Below are positions 34,973-45,900 of a DNA stretch of 64,000 bases, piece by piece. The notes beneath the pieces were generated by a model, which ran no database searches, was not told the DNA's origin, and worked only from the letters and a program-made list of their open reading frames with translations. Position 1 is the first letter of the stretch, and every line of letters begins with the position of its first letter. Source of the stretch: Eutypella sp. D-1. Lineage: Eukaryota > Ascomycota > Sordariomycetes > Xylariales > Diatrypaceae. The position numbers and the translations under genes were made by a program. Location: NCBI GenBank assembly GCA_023313575.1, contig JAJTTP010000008.1, forward strand, positions 1,302,001 to 1,366,000, written 5' to 3'.

Positions 34973-35715
34973 ATGCGAAGTATAACTCCCTTACTGGCGC
35001 TTGGTATAACTTATTTGGCATGTTCCGTACATGCGCAGCGAATACGACCTGGGCAGCTCACTGAGCAGGCAATAACTAATGAAAATGAAACGATGACGCA
35101 AGGAGCAGATCAATATATAGGGCATGAGAAGACAGCAGAGGAAAAAGTGAAAGTGGGGGAGGAGACCCCATCATCCGAAGCTGACGGCGACGTCACCGGA
35201 TCGGCAGACTCGGCAGTCGACGAAGAAGAGCCCCTGGTCCCGATCTCCGCGACACTGTTTTCCGGGGCGCCGGGGCCGAAAGAATGCAGAGGGAGACCCG
35301 TCCTCAACGTCAATCTGTCAAAACCGGGCTCGCGACACTCGACGCCCACCTGCTATAACGTGCCCGGGGTCGCGCAGTGCGGGAACCTGGTGGCGAACAA
35401 GGACGACGGTTGTGAGGCGAGACTGTTCAGCGAACCCGATTGCCTCACTTTTGTCAACGTGGCCGTCTTCGTCCCCGAGCAAAGAGCCCTGGGGGGTTAT
35501 ATGCGCAGCATTGAGATCCGGTGCGGTGTCGCCGGCGCAATGCCGGCACCTTTAAATCTGCCTGGGTTAGAAATCCCTGCGGTAGATGTGCAACAGGGCG
35601 TCAGAAACGTGGTAAGAAGACCTGTCCATCTGTCTATCTATCTCTGCATGGCCTACGAGCGATATATATCCCGCGTCGAATAAAACCTCCAATGCATACT
35701 GACACGTTGCAGTGA
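34973..35715 (+). CDS. Secreted six-cysteine protein, unknown function
   Basis: Signal peptide MRSITPLLALGITYLACSVHA, then an acidic low-complexity region (about residues 40-90) and a C-terminal domain with six Cys (KEC, PTC, AQC, DGC, PDC, IRC) that could form three disulfides. Potential N-glycosylation at NET and NLS. The unspliced frame gives 236 residues. An intron at 35612-35712 (GTAAGA donor, CTGAC branch, GCAG acceptor) is likely; its acceptor is followed at once by TGA, so the spliced protein ends ...QGVRNV at 213 residues and loses an unlikely Arg/Tyr-rich tail. The family is not one I can name. Size, secretion and cysteines fit a wall- or host-interaction protein, but that is inference. 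Confidence 0.7.
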
Positions 35716-37321
35716 AAGCAGCACACCATATAGGATATGGACGGTAGACACGCGCGCTCGGGACACGTCAGGCACAGACAAACTGGATGTCACCAAATAA
35801 GGAAGATATCGTTTGCGCTAGAGTAGCAGCAGTCTACAATATTGGCTTACACACTTGCGCAGACATCCTATGTAAGATGTCTCTCATACCTACCTCGACT
35901 ACTATGTAGACCAGACCCCCGGTACTTTACTTGGAATTTAACAGGGGTAGTCAGCCAACTCCACATTTAGCATGCCCCTCCTCTCTGCCTGCTCTGCTGC
36001 CCCTCTCGAGACTGACGTCTTGTCGCGATGGCGATCAGCTACGGAGGAAAAGCTAAGAGGGAAATGCGGTTCTACTTCATACAACATACCAGGTTAGCCC
36101 GGGATGTTACTTAGTTTTAGGCATCACAGTAGCAATCAAGTAGGAATCTTGACAATCTTGTTGGGGCCAATTGCATACTTCCTTAACAAAGAATGGGTGC
36201 GAAGAATGAATAATAGGCGAATATGGAAGCAAGGGGAGGTCGGAAAGTTGAGATGAAAGACCCGTGGATGGCGGCAACAGGGACAGCCATAACTAACTAC
36301 AACGGCCAATCCAGCCAATCTGACCGAGGCCTGCTGGCTAGGTACTTGATTCCTTTTATCGATAGCCCATCAGATTGTTCCAGCAAACTGCCATACTAAC
36401 ATGTACCTTACTTACCAAACGTTAGATAAGGTTGGGTTTCCCTCAGGGTTGGTAAGGTTTCCGACGTATCCATACAGGTATCGATCAATAGCCATCACCT
36501 GGGCATTCTAACCCCATTTTTAGCTGTATCGGGTCATCCCGCGTCATTCCATTGGAAGAGGTTGTTCAGTCAGGTGCTCTTGTGACTTTGGATGGACGAG
36601 TCACCAGTTTAGTTTACTTTGTAGCTAACTAAGATTATTTATTAGAGTAGAACCGCGCCCAGAACCCACCCTGCGACTTTGAAAACATTACGTATATGTA
36701 TATATGTACTTGTAGGTTACCATAACAAACTCGACCACCCGGGCTCTACCGCCACCTTCACTTTCTTTGAATGAAATGAACCGACATCGCCGCTTCCGCA
36801 ATCATCTGAATAAATAACCAAGTAGTAGAAACTCCGTACCCGTGGACCTCTTTTCAAACTCCTTTTACCTAACAAACCTACGTAAATACATACAAGGTAC
36901 ACAGCCAAACCTTATCGTCTTCTTTTCCCGAACTTTACTGACCCAGGTATTCCTTGCTATTTATTCATATCCACCACCGCCCATATTTCTTTTTACCTAC
37001 TCCTGCTTCCTCTTATCTACAACTTCACTAAGCTCGCCCCAACCACCGGCAACATTCAGCGAGGTCTCGTCAACATTCACCCGTTATCCCAGCATCCTCT
37101 TACTCCTCTTTCTTGGAGAACGAACTTACTTAGAGAGAGAGGGAGAGAGGGAGAGATCTTTTGGAACGTATCCATTAGATTAAAAAAAAGGGGACCAGAA
37201 GAAGAACAAGAAGAAACCCCCCGAAAGAAAAAGCCCGAATTCGGCGGCCCAACGAACAGCATTCTCTGCATATTCTCTGCTATTTTATTCTCTGCGTAGT
37301 CCCGTCCTCACCGCCGCCATC
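35716..37321. other. Intergenic, upstream of ubc8
   Basis: No gene seen. The last 300 bp are pyrimidine-rich with GAGAGAGG near 37133-37156, typical of a fungal leader. Confidence 0.5.
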
Positions 37322-38498
37322 ATGAGTAGTCCTAGGCGAAGGATCGAAACTGATGTAGGTCTATCTATCTATCTATCTATTATCTCGTTTTACTTGCAGT
37401 GTAGACCAGTGGACTGATCTAAGTGCTCCTCTGCTTTAGGTTATGAAGTACGTCACCGTAACCCTGCCCCGCCCGCTGCAGCCGGTGTCTAATAACGGTG
37501 TCTTAACACTTCCTTCCCTTGAACGTCGCTAACGAGAATATAGGATGTATGTCGACTGCTGCTTTCGTTACCCGTCATAATGCTAATTAGGATAGGCTTA
37601 TGAGTGACTATGAGGTTACTCTGGTGAATGACAATAGTACTTGGCCCCTAAGCCCTATCTGCCCAGGCGTTTGCATTGTTGCTAACTACTGGTGATATAG
37701 TGTAAGCTTTGTTCAAATGGATATAACGTCTCGCGCTTGATACACGATCTCTCGATTCATCGATCCTTGTTTCTCACAAATAGCGTAGGCAGGAGTTCTA
37801 TGTGCGCTTCAAGGGCCCGTCTGAGAGTTAGTCCCCCATTCTACCATCCCACGATCCCATGATCCCACGACCCCACGTTAGACATGGCAAGGGTTAGGCT
37901 TATGTGTATTTGCTACTTAGCACCATTCGAGAACGGCGTGTGGAAGGTCCATGTCGAACTCCCCGACCAGTATCCCTACAAATCTCCTAGCATCGGCTTT
38001 GTGAACCGTATCTTCCACCCGAACATCGATGAACTGTAAGTTGGCCCGCGCCAAATTCGACGTACGGAGATTGTAGACAAGGAAAGCCAGGACAAGGGGG
38101 TTAATCATGCAATAGGTCAGGCTCGGTCTGTTTAGATGTCATTAACCAAACTTGGTCGCCTATGTTCGATATGATCAACATATTCGAAGTTTTCCTGCCT
38201 CAGCTACTACGGTATCCGAACCCATCCGATCCCCTGAACGGCGAAGCGGCGGCTCTCCTCATGAGGGAGCCCAAGACTTACGAGAACAAAGTCAAGGGTA
38301 TAGCACCAACATATACATGTTATAATGGAGGCTTGTGTAGCTAGGACTAATGGGCGCGTAGAATATGTTCAGAAATATGCCAGCAAGGACGCCGTGGACG
38401 ATACTGGCGCCGAGACCGAGGACGACGACGACATGTCGTCCGTTGCCAGCTTCGGGGACGAAGATGACCAGCCCGCCGGCCATATGGACGACGTATAG
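37322..38498 (+). CDS. ubc8: Ubiquitin-conjugating enzyme E2 UBC8 (UBE2H type), with micro-exons
   Basis: E2 enzyme; the yeast orthologue works with the GID/CTLH ligase in degrading gluconeogenic enzymes. Nine exons: 37322-37354, 37440-37447, 37544-37546, 37596-37636, 37701, 37789-37826, 37921-38035, 38116-38297, 38362-38498. The coding sum is 558 nt, closing exactly on TAG: 185 residues. Seen: [23 protein letters not shown], the HPN motif (FHPNID), active-site Cys85 in SVCLDVI, and an acidic C-terminus ending AGHMDDV. Spacing from RRIETD to the active Cys equals that of yeast Ubc8 (recalled) only if both the 3-nt and the 1-nt exon are included. Introns are 49-96 bp. Intron 1 holds an ATCT microsatellite (37361-37380). 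A 39-codon acidic frame follows the stop. Confidence 0.93.
37544..37546 (+). other. ubc8: 3-nt micro-exon of ubc8 (GAT)
   Basis: Left intron 37448-37543 (GTACGT donor, GCTAAC branch, ATATAG acceptor); right intron 37547-37595 (GTATGT donor, GCTAAT branch, GATAG acceptor). Inclusion gives VMKMLMSDYE; skipping gives VMKLMSDYE, one residue shorter than relatives. Confidence 0.7.
37701..37701 (+). other. ubc8: 1-nt micro-exon of ubc8 (T)
   Basis: Left intron 37637-37700 (GTACTT donor, perfect GCTAAC branch, TATAG acceptor); right intron 37702-37788 (GTAAGC donor, CGTAG acceptor). Codon A|T|G is built from exons 4, 5 and 6 and gives NDN-M-QEF, as in the NDSMQEF of yeast Ubc8. Without the T the frame breaks. 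Confidence 0.65.
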
Positions 38499-38618
38499 GA
38501 ATCGGTTCCAGTCCCGGGCGCCTCTAAGAAGGATACCGCCGAAGAAGACGAGGAAGGAAAGGAGGGAGACGACAACGAACAGGATGAAGAAATGAAGGAA
38601 GAGGAGGAAGAAGAATAA
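38499..38618 (+). other. In-frame acidic extension after the ubc8 stop
   Basis: Directly after TAG the same frame runs 39 codons to TAA (38616-38618), encoding ESVPVPGASKKDTAEEDEE and a further Glu-rich tail. Could be readthrough, a 36-nt intron removing the stop, or a remnant of a longer ancestral tail. Confidence 0.4.
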
Positions 38619-39375
38619 GAGATCAGCACGAACCGAATTTGCCATGAGTTTGTTTTTTCATTTTTTTATCTCACGAAGAGTTGCATTCCACTGGGGCAAG
38701 TTATGAGAGAGGCGTCATTCATTATCCAGGAGTTCTGTTTGCATACACGGGCAAGCGCGGGGACAGAGAGATTCATTCAATTCATGCCCACCCTTTGCCG
38801 CCGCCGCCGCCGCCTCCGCCTCTCCAGGTAATCAATCAGGTAGTCGTTTAGCTAGCTTTTTTTTGCGCACGTTTTACGAACAGCAGCAGCGGTTATGTTA
38901 TTTTATTCATGTACTCAGTGCTTTTTTTAATTGTCTACTTCTTAACACAAGAGTACTTCGTTCCTCGCATACGATCGCTGGCTGATGGATGGGGGATATC
39001 TTACGTTTTGGGGCGCGCTTCTGTTCCCCCCCCCCCTTTTTCTTTTCTCCTCTCTTTCTCGGAAAGTGTATTGGGGGAGGAATAGGAGGAGACTGTTATG
39101 TTACTCCAGGCGAAGACATATATTTCCTGCACCTGCGTTGCAAAAGGGTATCAACAACCAAAGGAACAAACATGTATTCGATTCCATGCACATGGAAATA
39201 AAACTAAACTTAACCAAACTAAACCAAAAATAAATCCCAACCTCGAATGCTATATAGGGTATCTTATACGTGCCTGTTAACGACCAATGCCCCCACCCTC
39301 TACCTAACGCCGTGACCGAGATGTATCTCTCTCTCTCTATGTGTAGAATGATATATGATGATGGTGATGATGATG
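38619..39375. other. Convergent 3' flanks ubc8 / CWC16
   Basis: Contains a GCC triplet run near 38798-38816, a C tract near 39026-39037 and a TC run near 39328-39338. No gene seen. Confidence 0.5.
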
Positions 39376-40668
39376 TTATGTCGAATCTGAATCGTACTCG
39401 ACTAGTGAAGTGGTAGTAGCAGCAGGAGTACCGGATACCGCGGCCGCAGTCCCCAGCGCAGTAGTGCTCTCTCCCTTCTTCTTCTTCTCAACCTGCAGTC
39501 GCGACCCCGTAATCTTCGCCTTCGCCTTCGCCGACGATGACGATACTCCTACTGCCACTTCTTTTTCTCCTTCTTTCTCCTCTTCCCCCGGCTCCTCCTC
39601 CTCCTCCTGCCTCTTCCTCTTGATCCCCAGGATCTTGGTGGTGGACGTCGTCGGCGCCAGGAACGGGTCGTGCGCCGCGCGCGTGTTGCCCACGATTTCC
39701 GAGACTAGGGTTTCGCGGCTCTGGGACGCCGCGATCTCGGATTTGAGGGGTTTGGTCTTGGGCTTGGTCTTTGCCTTCTCCTTCTTCGTTTTCGTTGTTT
39801 TGTTTGTCGCTGTGGTGGCTAACGTAGACGTGGATGATTTGGATACTGATATTTTCTGCTGCTGCTGCTGCTGCTTAGGCACGCCAAAAGCCTCGAACAA
39901 AGGGCGCGCCAGGACCTTAGCAGCGGCTGCGCCCCCGTCGTCGTCATTATCAGGAACAGGTCTAAAATCAACAAGGGCAGCGCGTCTCGCGTCGTCGTCG
40001 GACGCGGGCACGAGCTCGGGGCCGAAACCGAGACGATCGCGCAAATCGTCGGCGTCGCGGGCGTCGCGCTCGCGCTCATGGCGGGCGGCGCGGAACTCGC
40101 GCCGCAGGACCCGGTTCCGCTCGTACGGATCGTCCCAGGCGCGGGCGCTCGCGGCCTCGAGCTCGCCGATGCGGTCGCGCGCCGCGGCCAGACGCGCCCG
40201 GTCCTCGATGGTGCGCTCCAGCTTCGCGAACGCGGAGCCCCGGAGGTCGTCGCGCTCGCGGGGGGTCAGGATAGTCGGGGCGTGGGCAGCAGCGGAGGCG
40301 TCATCACCTTTATTGTCGCCGGTGTCCCGTTTGCGCCCGCCCTCGGTGACGACGTAGGTGGTGTTCTGGGGATCGGTGCGGATCTCGAGGGCGCCGGCGC
40401 AGGCGGCGTGGCGCATGCGGAAGGCGAAGATCGGCGTGCTGTGGTAGTGGCCGACGCGCCGCTTCTCGGCGTTGAAGCGCACGCCCTGCCCGATCAGCGT
40501 CGGCTGCGGACAGTGCGCGCACCACACCGCGAACGGCATCTCGAAGCGCACCGTCATCGCGCCCCCGGGCCCCGACGATCCGGGAGGCCGCTTCCGGTGG
40601 AGCTGGTTCCCTGTCGCCGTCCCCTCTAGCTCTGGCGGCACGTACCGCCCCATGTTGAAGCCCTGCAT
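39376..40668 (-). CDS. CWC16/YJU2-family splicing factor (CCDC130/Saf4 type)
   Basis: Nuclear protein of the Cwf16/YJU2 family that joins the spliceosome around catalysis; the YJU2B/CCDC130 branch (Saf4 in fission yeast) fits best. Single exon, 430 residues, start MQGFNMGRYVPPE. Seen: the conserved core VRFEMPFAVWC-x2-C, GVRFNAEKRRVGHYHSTPIF and FRMRHAACAGALEIRTDP (about residues 40-105), then a coiled-coil-like charged region and a low-complexity Lys/Thr/Glu-rich tail. In the second half of the zinc site the usual first Cys position reads His (RHAAC). The Gln run (QQQQQQ) and Lys/Thr stretches vary between species. The opposite-strand frames are shadows of this GC-rich gene. Confidence 0.88.
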   Translation of the reverse strand: MQGFNMGRYVPPELEGTATGNQLHRKRPPGSSGPGGAMTVRFEMPFAVWCAHCPQPTLIGQGVRFNAEKRRVGHYHSTPIFAFRMRHAACAGALEIRTDPQNTTYVVTEGGRKRDTGDNKGDDASAAAHAPTILTPRERDDLRGSAFAKLERTIEDRARLAAARDRIGELEAASARAWDDPYERNRVLRREFRAARHERERDARDADDLRDRLGFGPELVPASDDDARRAALVDFRPVPDNDDDGGAAAAKVLARPLFEAFGVPKQQQQQQKISVSKSSTSTLATTATNKTTKTKKEKAKTKPKTKPLKSEIAASQSRETLVSEIVGNTRAAHDPFLAPTTSTTKILGIKRKRQEEEEEPGEEEKEGEKEVAVGVSSSSAKAKAKITGSRLQVEKKKKGESTTALGTAAAVSGTPAATTTSLVEYDSDST

Positions 40669-42369
40669 TTTGGTGGTGGTGGTGGTGGTCGGTATGGGAA
40701 TTCGCCGCTATGTGTTACGTCACGTTTTGTCCCGAGGCGAGTCCTGCCAGGCTGGCAGGACGTGGGGCAACGTCGGTAGGGGAGTGGTAGTTACACGAGA
40801 GGGAATGTCATGGTCTGAGCAAGGCCGGGCTCTGGTGTTTCGGGTATCTTGGTTGCTCGATGTCCGGTTGTTTCGATGGCTGATCGGTTGAAAGGTGACT
40901 TTGCTGCTAAAAATGGATGGATATGATGATGATTCCAAAGAAGGACTGGGCTCTATCACAAATACCAGACAAATACTTTGTATGTAACCAGACTGGTATG
41001 TAACGTATTGCATATCGTTATTCCCAGATAGGTATAGTGTAAAATGTGATTATGTAATGAAATGGCTAGCCTATAAACCTTAATGATCGGCAAGAGTTGG
41101 TGAGAGGCGGCTTGGCGGCTTGTGCTAAACTGGGCCTAAACTGCTTTTTACGGAAGTTACAGGGCTTGCGGGATAGCGGGGCAACGGGACCGCGAGGGGT
41201 AGCGGGGTAGGATTGATTCCATATGTACACTACCTACTTCGTACTTGCTCTTAATGATGCCCTTCCTTTAACCTCTCAGAGTCATTCCAAATCGGAAGGA
41301 CCGTCACATCCAGGCTGCCTGGGTAGACATTGATTCTCAATTTGTCCAAGTGCAATTGCATACTATACATACGTAAATCAGGTCACCTTGGTGTACATGA
41401 ATGACGGCCAGGGCGGGCGGGAGAAGAGGGTTCGACAAGGTCAAGTTCATAATTGGAATATCAAGCCTGTGCCTGCTCACGTCCTACGGCGAAATATGCA
41501 TGGAATCAAAGGATATCCAGCGCTCTCACTGAAACAAGAAGAGTAGCACCGTAAAATCCCGATAGGGATCAAGCCCAAGCCCTATGACAACTAGACTTAC
41601 TGGAAAAAGGGCAGCCGTGTCACCACCGTCATGCCCCAGGCAGGCATACCTAACTAATGCTGCCGTGCGTAGGCGGACAAAACCCCCGGGACTGCGGCAG
41701 CCCGAAGCCACGAATCGGCTGGTCCCCCACCCTACGCAACTAACCCCCCGGGCGGCGCGCCCTTTAGCCTGTCAGCCTGTCTTAGGATCTCCGATGCATC
41801 CAGCAGCTGACCACACACTCCCCGGGATTTGGAATCAAAAGCGCCTCCTTTTCTCCCTCCTCCTCGGGGTTTGCTCGAACATTACCACAAAACCCGTATG
41901 TGAAACGCTCATAACGCCCACACACTCTCTCGAGCGGACTCAGTCCGCTCGCCCGCGCCTTTGTGATTTAGGTATTCGTGTGCTCGCCGAACGTGGCCCC
42001 CCCGCACCAAATTTGATTGGCATAGAATGAGACTTGGCGACCATAGCCCGCGCGTAGACTGATCAATCCTTGCCTGGATTGTATAGGCGCCGGGAGGCCG
42101 ACGACCGTCGGACATGAATTATGAGTTCTGTCGAGCTAGGTTGAGGGGTAGTAGCATTAAGGAGGGGAAATATATTTGGAGGGGTTGGCTGGGGGTCCTG
42201 ACTGTGATATATATATAAGAGCAAGTTGGAGAACCTTGACGGACAACGAACAGTTTTCGCCATCCCATAGCCAAGCTCGTAATTCGACCAAGCAGCCAAT
42301 CATCATCGTCGTCGAAATAACCGCTCCCCTCCTTTTCTGCTCTCCAGCTTAGACTACCTGAAGAAGACA
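40669..42369. other. Divergent promoter region CWC16 / GFA
   Basis: No gene supported. A 148-codon plus-strand ORF at 41584-42030 has no family features. The leader of the GFA gene probably starts near 42200-42300, after a TATATATA tract at about 42209-42217. Confidence 0.45.
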
Positions 42370-42983
42370 ATGCCTGTTGGAGGTTGCTTCTGCGGTAAGG
42401 TCCGCATTGCTTACGATGGCGAGCCCACTGCCAAGGTGAGTGGATCCGATTTCCGTGCCGCCGCCGCCGCCGTCGTCCTGTGCCCTCCGTCCCCGGATTT
42501 TCACCCGCTTGCTCTCCCGCCCGCCGCGCTTTCTCCCATCCCGTTCCGTCCCTGACTAGCAATATACAACCCCCCCGCCTCGCCTCCCCCTTGGATTCAA
42601 CACTAACGTTGTCGCCCCCCTAAAAACAACAGGCACTCTGCCACTGCCTAGACTGCCGGAAGATCACGGGATCGACGTACAGCACGAACCTGATGATCCC
42701 CGCGGACGCGGGGTTCCGGGTGACGTCGGGGACGCCGAAGACGATCGCGAAGACGGCGGACACGGGCAGCGTGATCACGTCGCACTTCTGCGGCGACTGC
42801 GGGTCGACCCTGTTCCGCACCAGCGATACCTTCGGCCCGGGAGTCTGCGCCCTCAAGGTCGGCGCCATGGACGACCTGTCCGCCCTCGACGACGCCCGCC
42901 CTACCGTCGAGCTCTTCGCCGGTCACCGCGTCGCGTGGATCCCTGAGATCTCGGGCACTACCAAGTTGCCCGGCATGCCGTAG
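42370..42983 (+). CDS. GFA/CENP-V family zinc protein
   Basis: Small beta-fold zinc protein of the glutathione-dependent formaldehyde-activating (GFA) family; most fungal members have unknown substrates. Exons 42370-42435 and 42633-42983 with a 197-bp intron (GTGAGT donor, CAACAG acceptor) give 138 residues. Seen zinc ligands: GCFCGKV (Cys6, Cys8), ALCHCLDCRKITGS across the second exon start, and SHFCGDCGSTLF. The length is typical. The exon 2 C-terminus (FAGHRVAWIPEISGTTKLPGMP) matches the usual end of the family. Confidence 0.9.
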
Positions 42984-45900
42984 TTTTTTCCGATCCCCCG
43001 CTTGTAAGCGATGGCACATTTGCTCATGGGTGGGTTGGAATGGGACGTAAAACAAAACACCATTGCGCTTAAAGGAGCATTCGGCGATGCCGATTAAGCG
43101 TGCGTCGGCCGTGTCTTATACGGTGGTCAGGTAGAGCAGTTAATATGAAAGTTATTCAACAGACACCCTGTCCCCTTTTTGGAGTCCGATCTGTATTGAG
43201 TTGGGCAAACACTCGTGGGGGTTGTTGTTGTCCCGCACGAACTTCATTATTTACAGGTGATTGTATATATGTGTGAGCTTGTCTGTTAAGTTGCGTCACC
43301 ATCTTTATGATTTCCTTCGCCCCCCCCCCTCCCCTATTCGACAGAGATACTGCCCGACAACCAACGACCCTGGCTAGTCTCTGGTCTAGTGCTTTACAAT
43401 CGATTCTTTCTTTCTCCCTTTTCTTTTTTTTTTTTTGAATCTTCTTGGTAGTATTCTTCAGATAGCTGTTTGCATAGTGTTGAAGCGCAATTTCTTGAGC
43501 ATTATCCATTCCACTTGTAGTATTTTCCTTTTAAAGGTAAACAGATGAACAAGCAAATGGGGAGGGGGGGAGGATAGGTGGCCTCCTCTACTATTTCAGC
43601 TCAAAGCACCTCACGTGTCACCTGCTTCCGCCTTGAAACCGGATCGACGCGCCCCGATGATATGGGTGCCGGCACCCCTTTTCCTCCCATGGAACCCCCC
43701 CTCCCCATATATCCCCGGCGTCGACCACGGCGGCCAAAAAGTCGGCGAATCGTAAAATTTCAAAGGCCGGGGTGGTTACGGGCGTCGTCGTCACGCACCA
43801 TCACGCAGCGGAAACCCCTATTTCCAATGTACGATCTCGATTTAAGATGGGGGGGCCTTTGGTGATGATCTTCGAGCCGGACAACAAGGGCAAGGGCAAT
43901 CGTATTTGAATATTACATTTCATGACCATGTTTCCCCCATATAAGCGAGCACCTCCCCATTATTTTATATGGGTTATCTACATACGGAGTAATAAGCCAT
44001 TCGTTATGCCCAGGTGTTGCTTAACTGTTTAATCTCCCTCCTTGCCCTCTTCTTCTGACTTTTGCAGCTTCTGGTCATATTCCATGATACTTTGGTCCAA
44101 GATAAACCTGGATAGTGTCCGCCTCAGCTGCGTTACGTGGGGCGGCGTTTTTAATAAGAAGACCTTTAAGAACCTTGGAAGAAGGCGGGAAAAAAAAAAG
44201 CTTTTTAGATGACAATCGGGACGCCGGCAGAAGAAGCGGAGACCAGACAGGGGGGGTCCCACTCAGGGGAAAAGCTTGTGTGGTATTGGCGATCTTTAAA
44301 AAGACGATCAACGATTCAAACGCCCTTGCGCCCCATGCCCAATTTGCTATCCGATGACGTGACACCCTTCCTTCCCTTGCCTTGCCTTACATCATCGCCG
44401 CGACCTATGTGTAACCGAATAAATCACATGTAGGGAGGGGACAAAGCAAAGAACGAGTTCCTACGTGATGAAGTTTGAGAGGTTCGTGGTGATAATGTAG
44501 TTATCGATGTGTGAATTGTAATTGGTTACCTGGATGGAGGTTTGCTTTCCTGCAGCGAAGTAAGTTTAGTGTTGGCTCTCGAAACGGGACGCCCGGCAAA
44601 AGACCCTATGCCACCAAGGTCAAGGGCAAGCCCAATGGCGGACGGAGAAGGGGGGCCTTTTCTACTATCTTATTTTAGTACTGCGTTTCGATGTCGATCG
44701 TGAGGACGCCGTCCCCGCAGAAAAGAAAAGAAAAGAAGAGGAAGGGCAAACGAAACTAAACTAGGGAGCCGGGCGAGTCAGTCAGGTACCCCAAATATAC
44801 GACTGGACGGGGTATCAGCCCATTTCAGTGGTGGATTAGGATCCCCTTTTTTCTCTCCTCCGTTGCAGTTGTTCGTTGTTAGTTTGGGGTTTATTTGGTC
44901 CTCGGCTTCGTAACCCAGACGACTTAACCACCTTCTGCCTAGTTCTTATCAACCCACCCAACCCAACACACCTAGAGTCTAGTTGTCGTGTGTGGTTTGG
45001 TTGCTCACGTTGGCCGCTTTGCCGCTCTGCTTCTCCCTGTTGATAGTTCTTATCTCTTTCACAAGGTGCTTGCTATTGTAGTACGTCGTACGGGGTGCGG
45101 AATTCCGCATTGCCGCGCAACTGCAGCATACCACTCCGACCCAACACCGCAGCACTGACAGGACTGGAGGGAGTGCCTCACTCTGTTGGTCTTAGCCAAA
45201 AGAAAAACGGCCATATTCTGCCAATCAGACTTAGGCGGTTGGGAGGCTGTGAATGGAAGATCAGCGTGTCACTGTCAGCACCAATCGCCTGTCAGCGTTC
45301 AGAGAATTCATTTGTTGTCTGGGTGGTTTTCCTACCTTGTAAGATGGTGGCCCCCCCAGTTGATCTCGTATATATGGATGTACTTCGTAATACTACGGCC
45401 GCAAGTAAGCATCAGAAGTATTTCAATCTTCGGTCTGACGGTGCTATTCAGGTGGGACCGCCTTTCCTCCTACCTAATCTGCCAATCTACCAGAACATCA
45501 CTAACAAGACCGACTAATATGTACATATGGAAAGACAGTACGACACTACATATGGGCATCCGTTCAACTGTCCATACTCAGATACTGTCTGTACAGAGGT
45601 TGACATGTAGTACCCGCCTTCCTAGCACGTCGATACGTACAGGTAACTTACACGGCTGACAGGTGCCGACTGAGTAGGAGGTATGTAGCAGATAGAGGCA
45701 TGAGATGTAGTTACCTAGCTAAATCACTTAGGAAGTTACACTGGGTGCGAAAGCTTGCGCGTTTTCTGGAGATCTGACTCTCCACAATTCCTCTACACTC
45801 AACACTGCCACGATCCTAAAGATGGGTAGAGCTTCTAACCAATCCGCGGCAAAGAAATTTCTCTAGAGTCATTTTTAGTACTTAGGTATGGTAAGTTGTG

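Noticed and set aside
39410..40357. 315-codon plus-strand frame opposite the CWC16 gene
   Set aside because: Shadow of low-complexity GC-rich coding sequence on the other strand.
41584..42030. 148-codon plus-strand ORF
   Set aside because: No domain, atypical composition (many Pro/Arg/Thr), no splice or conservation clue; length is within chance for this GC content.
45186..45659. 157-codon plus-strand ORF
   Set aside because: It begins at TTG rather than ATG, is rich in rare-looking residues and lacks any recognisable motif.
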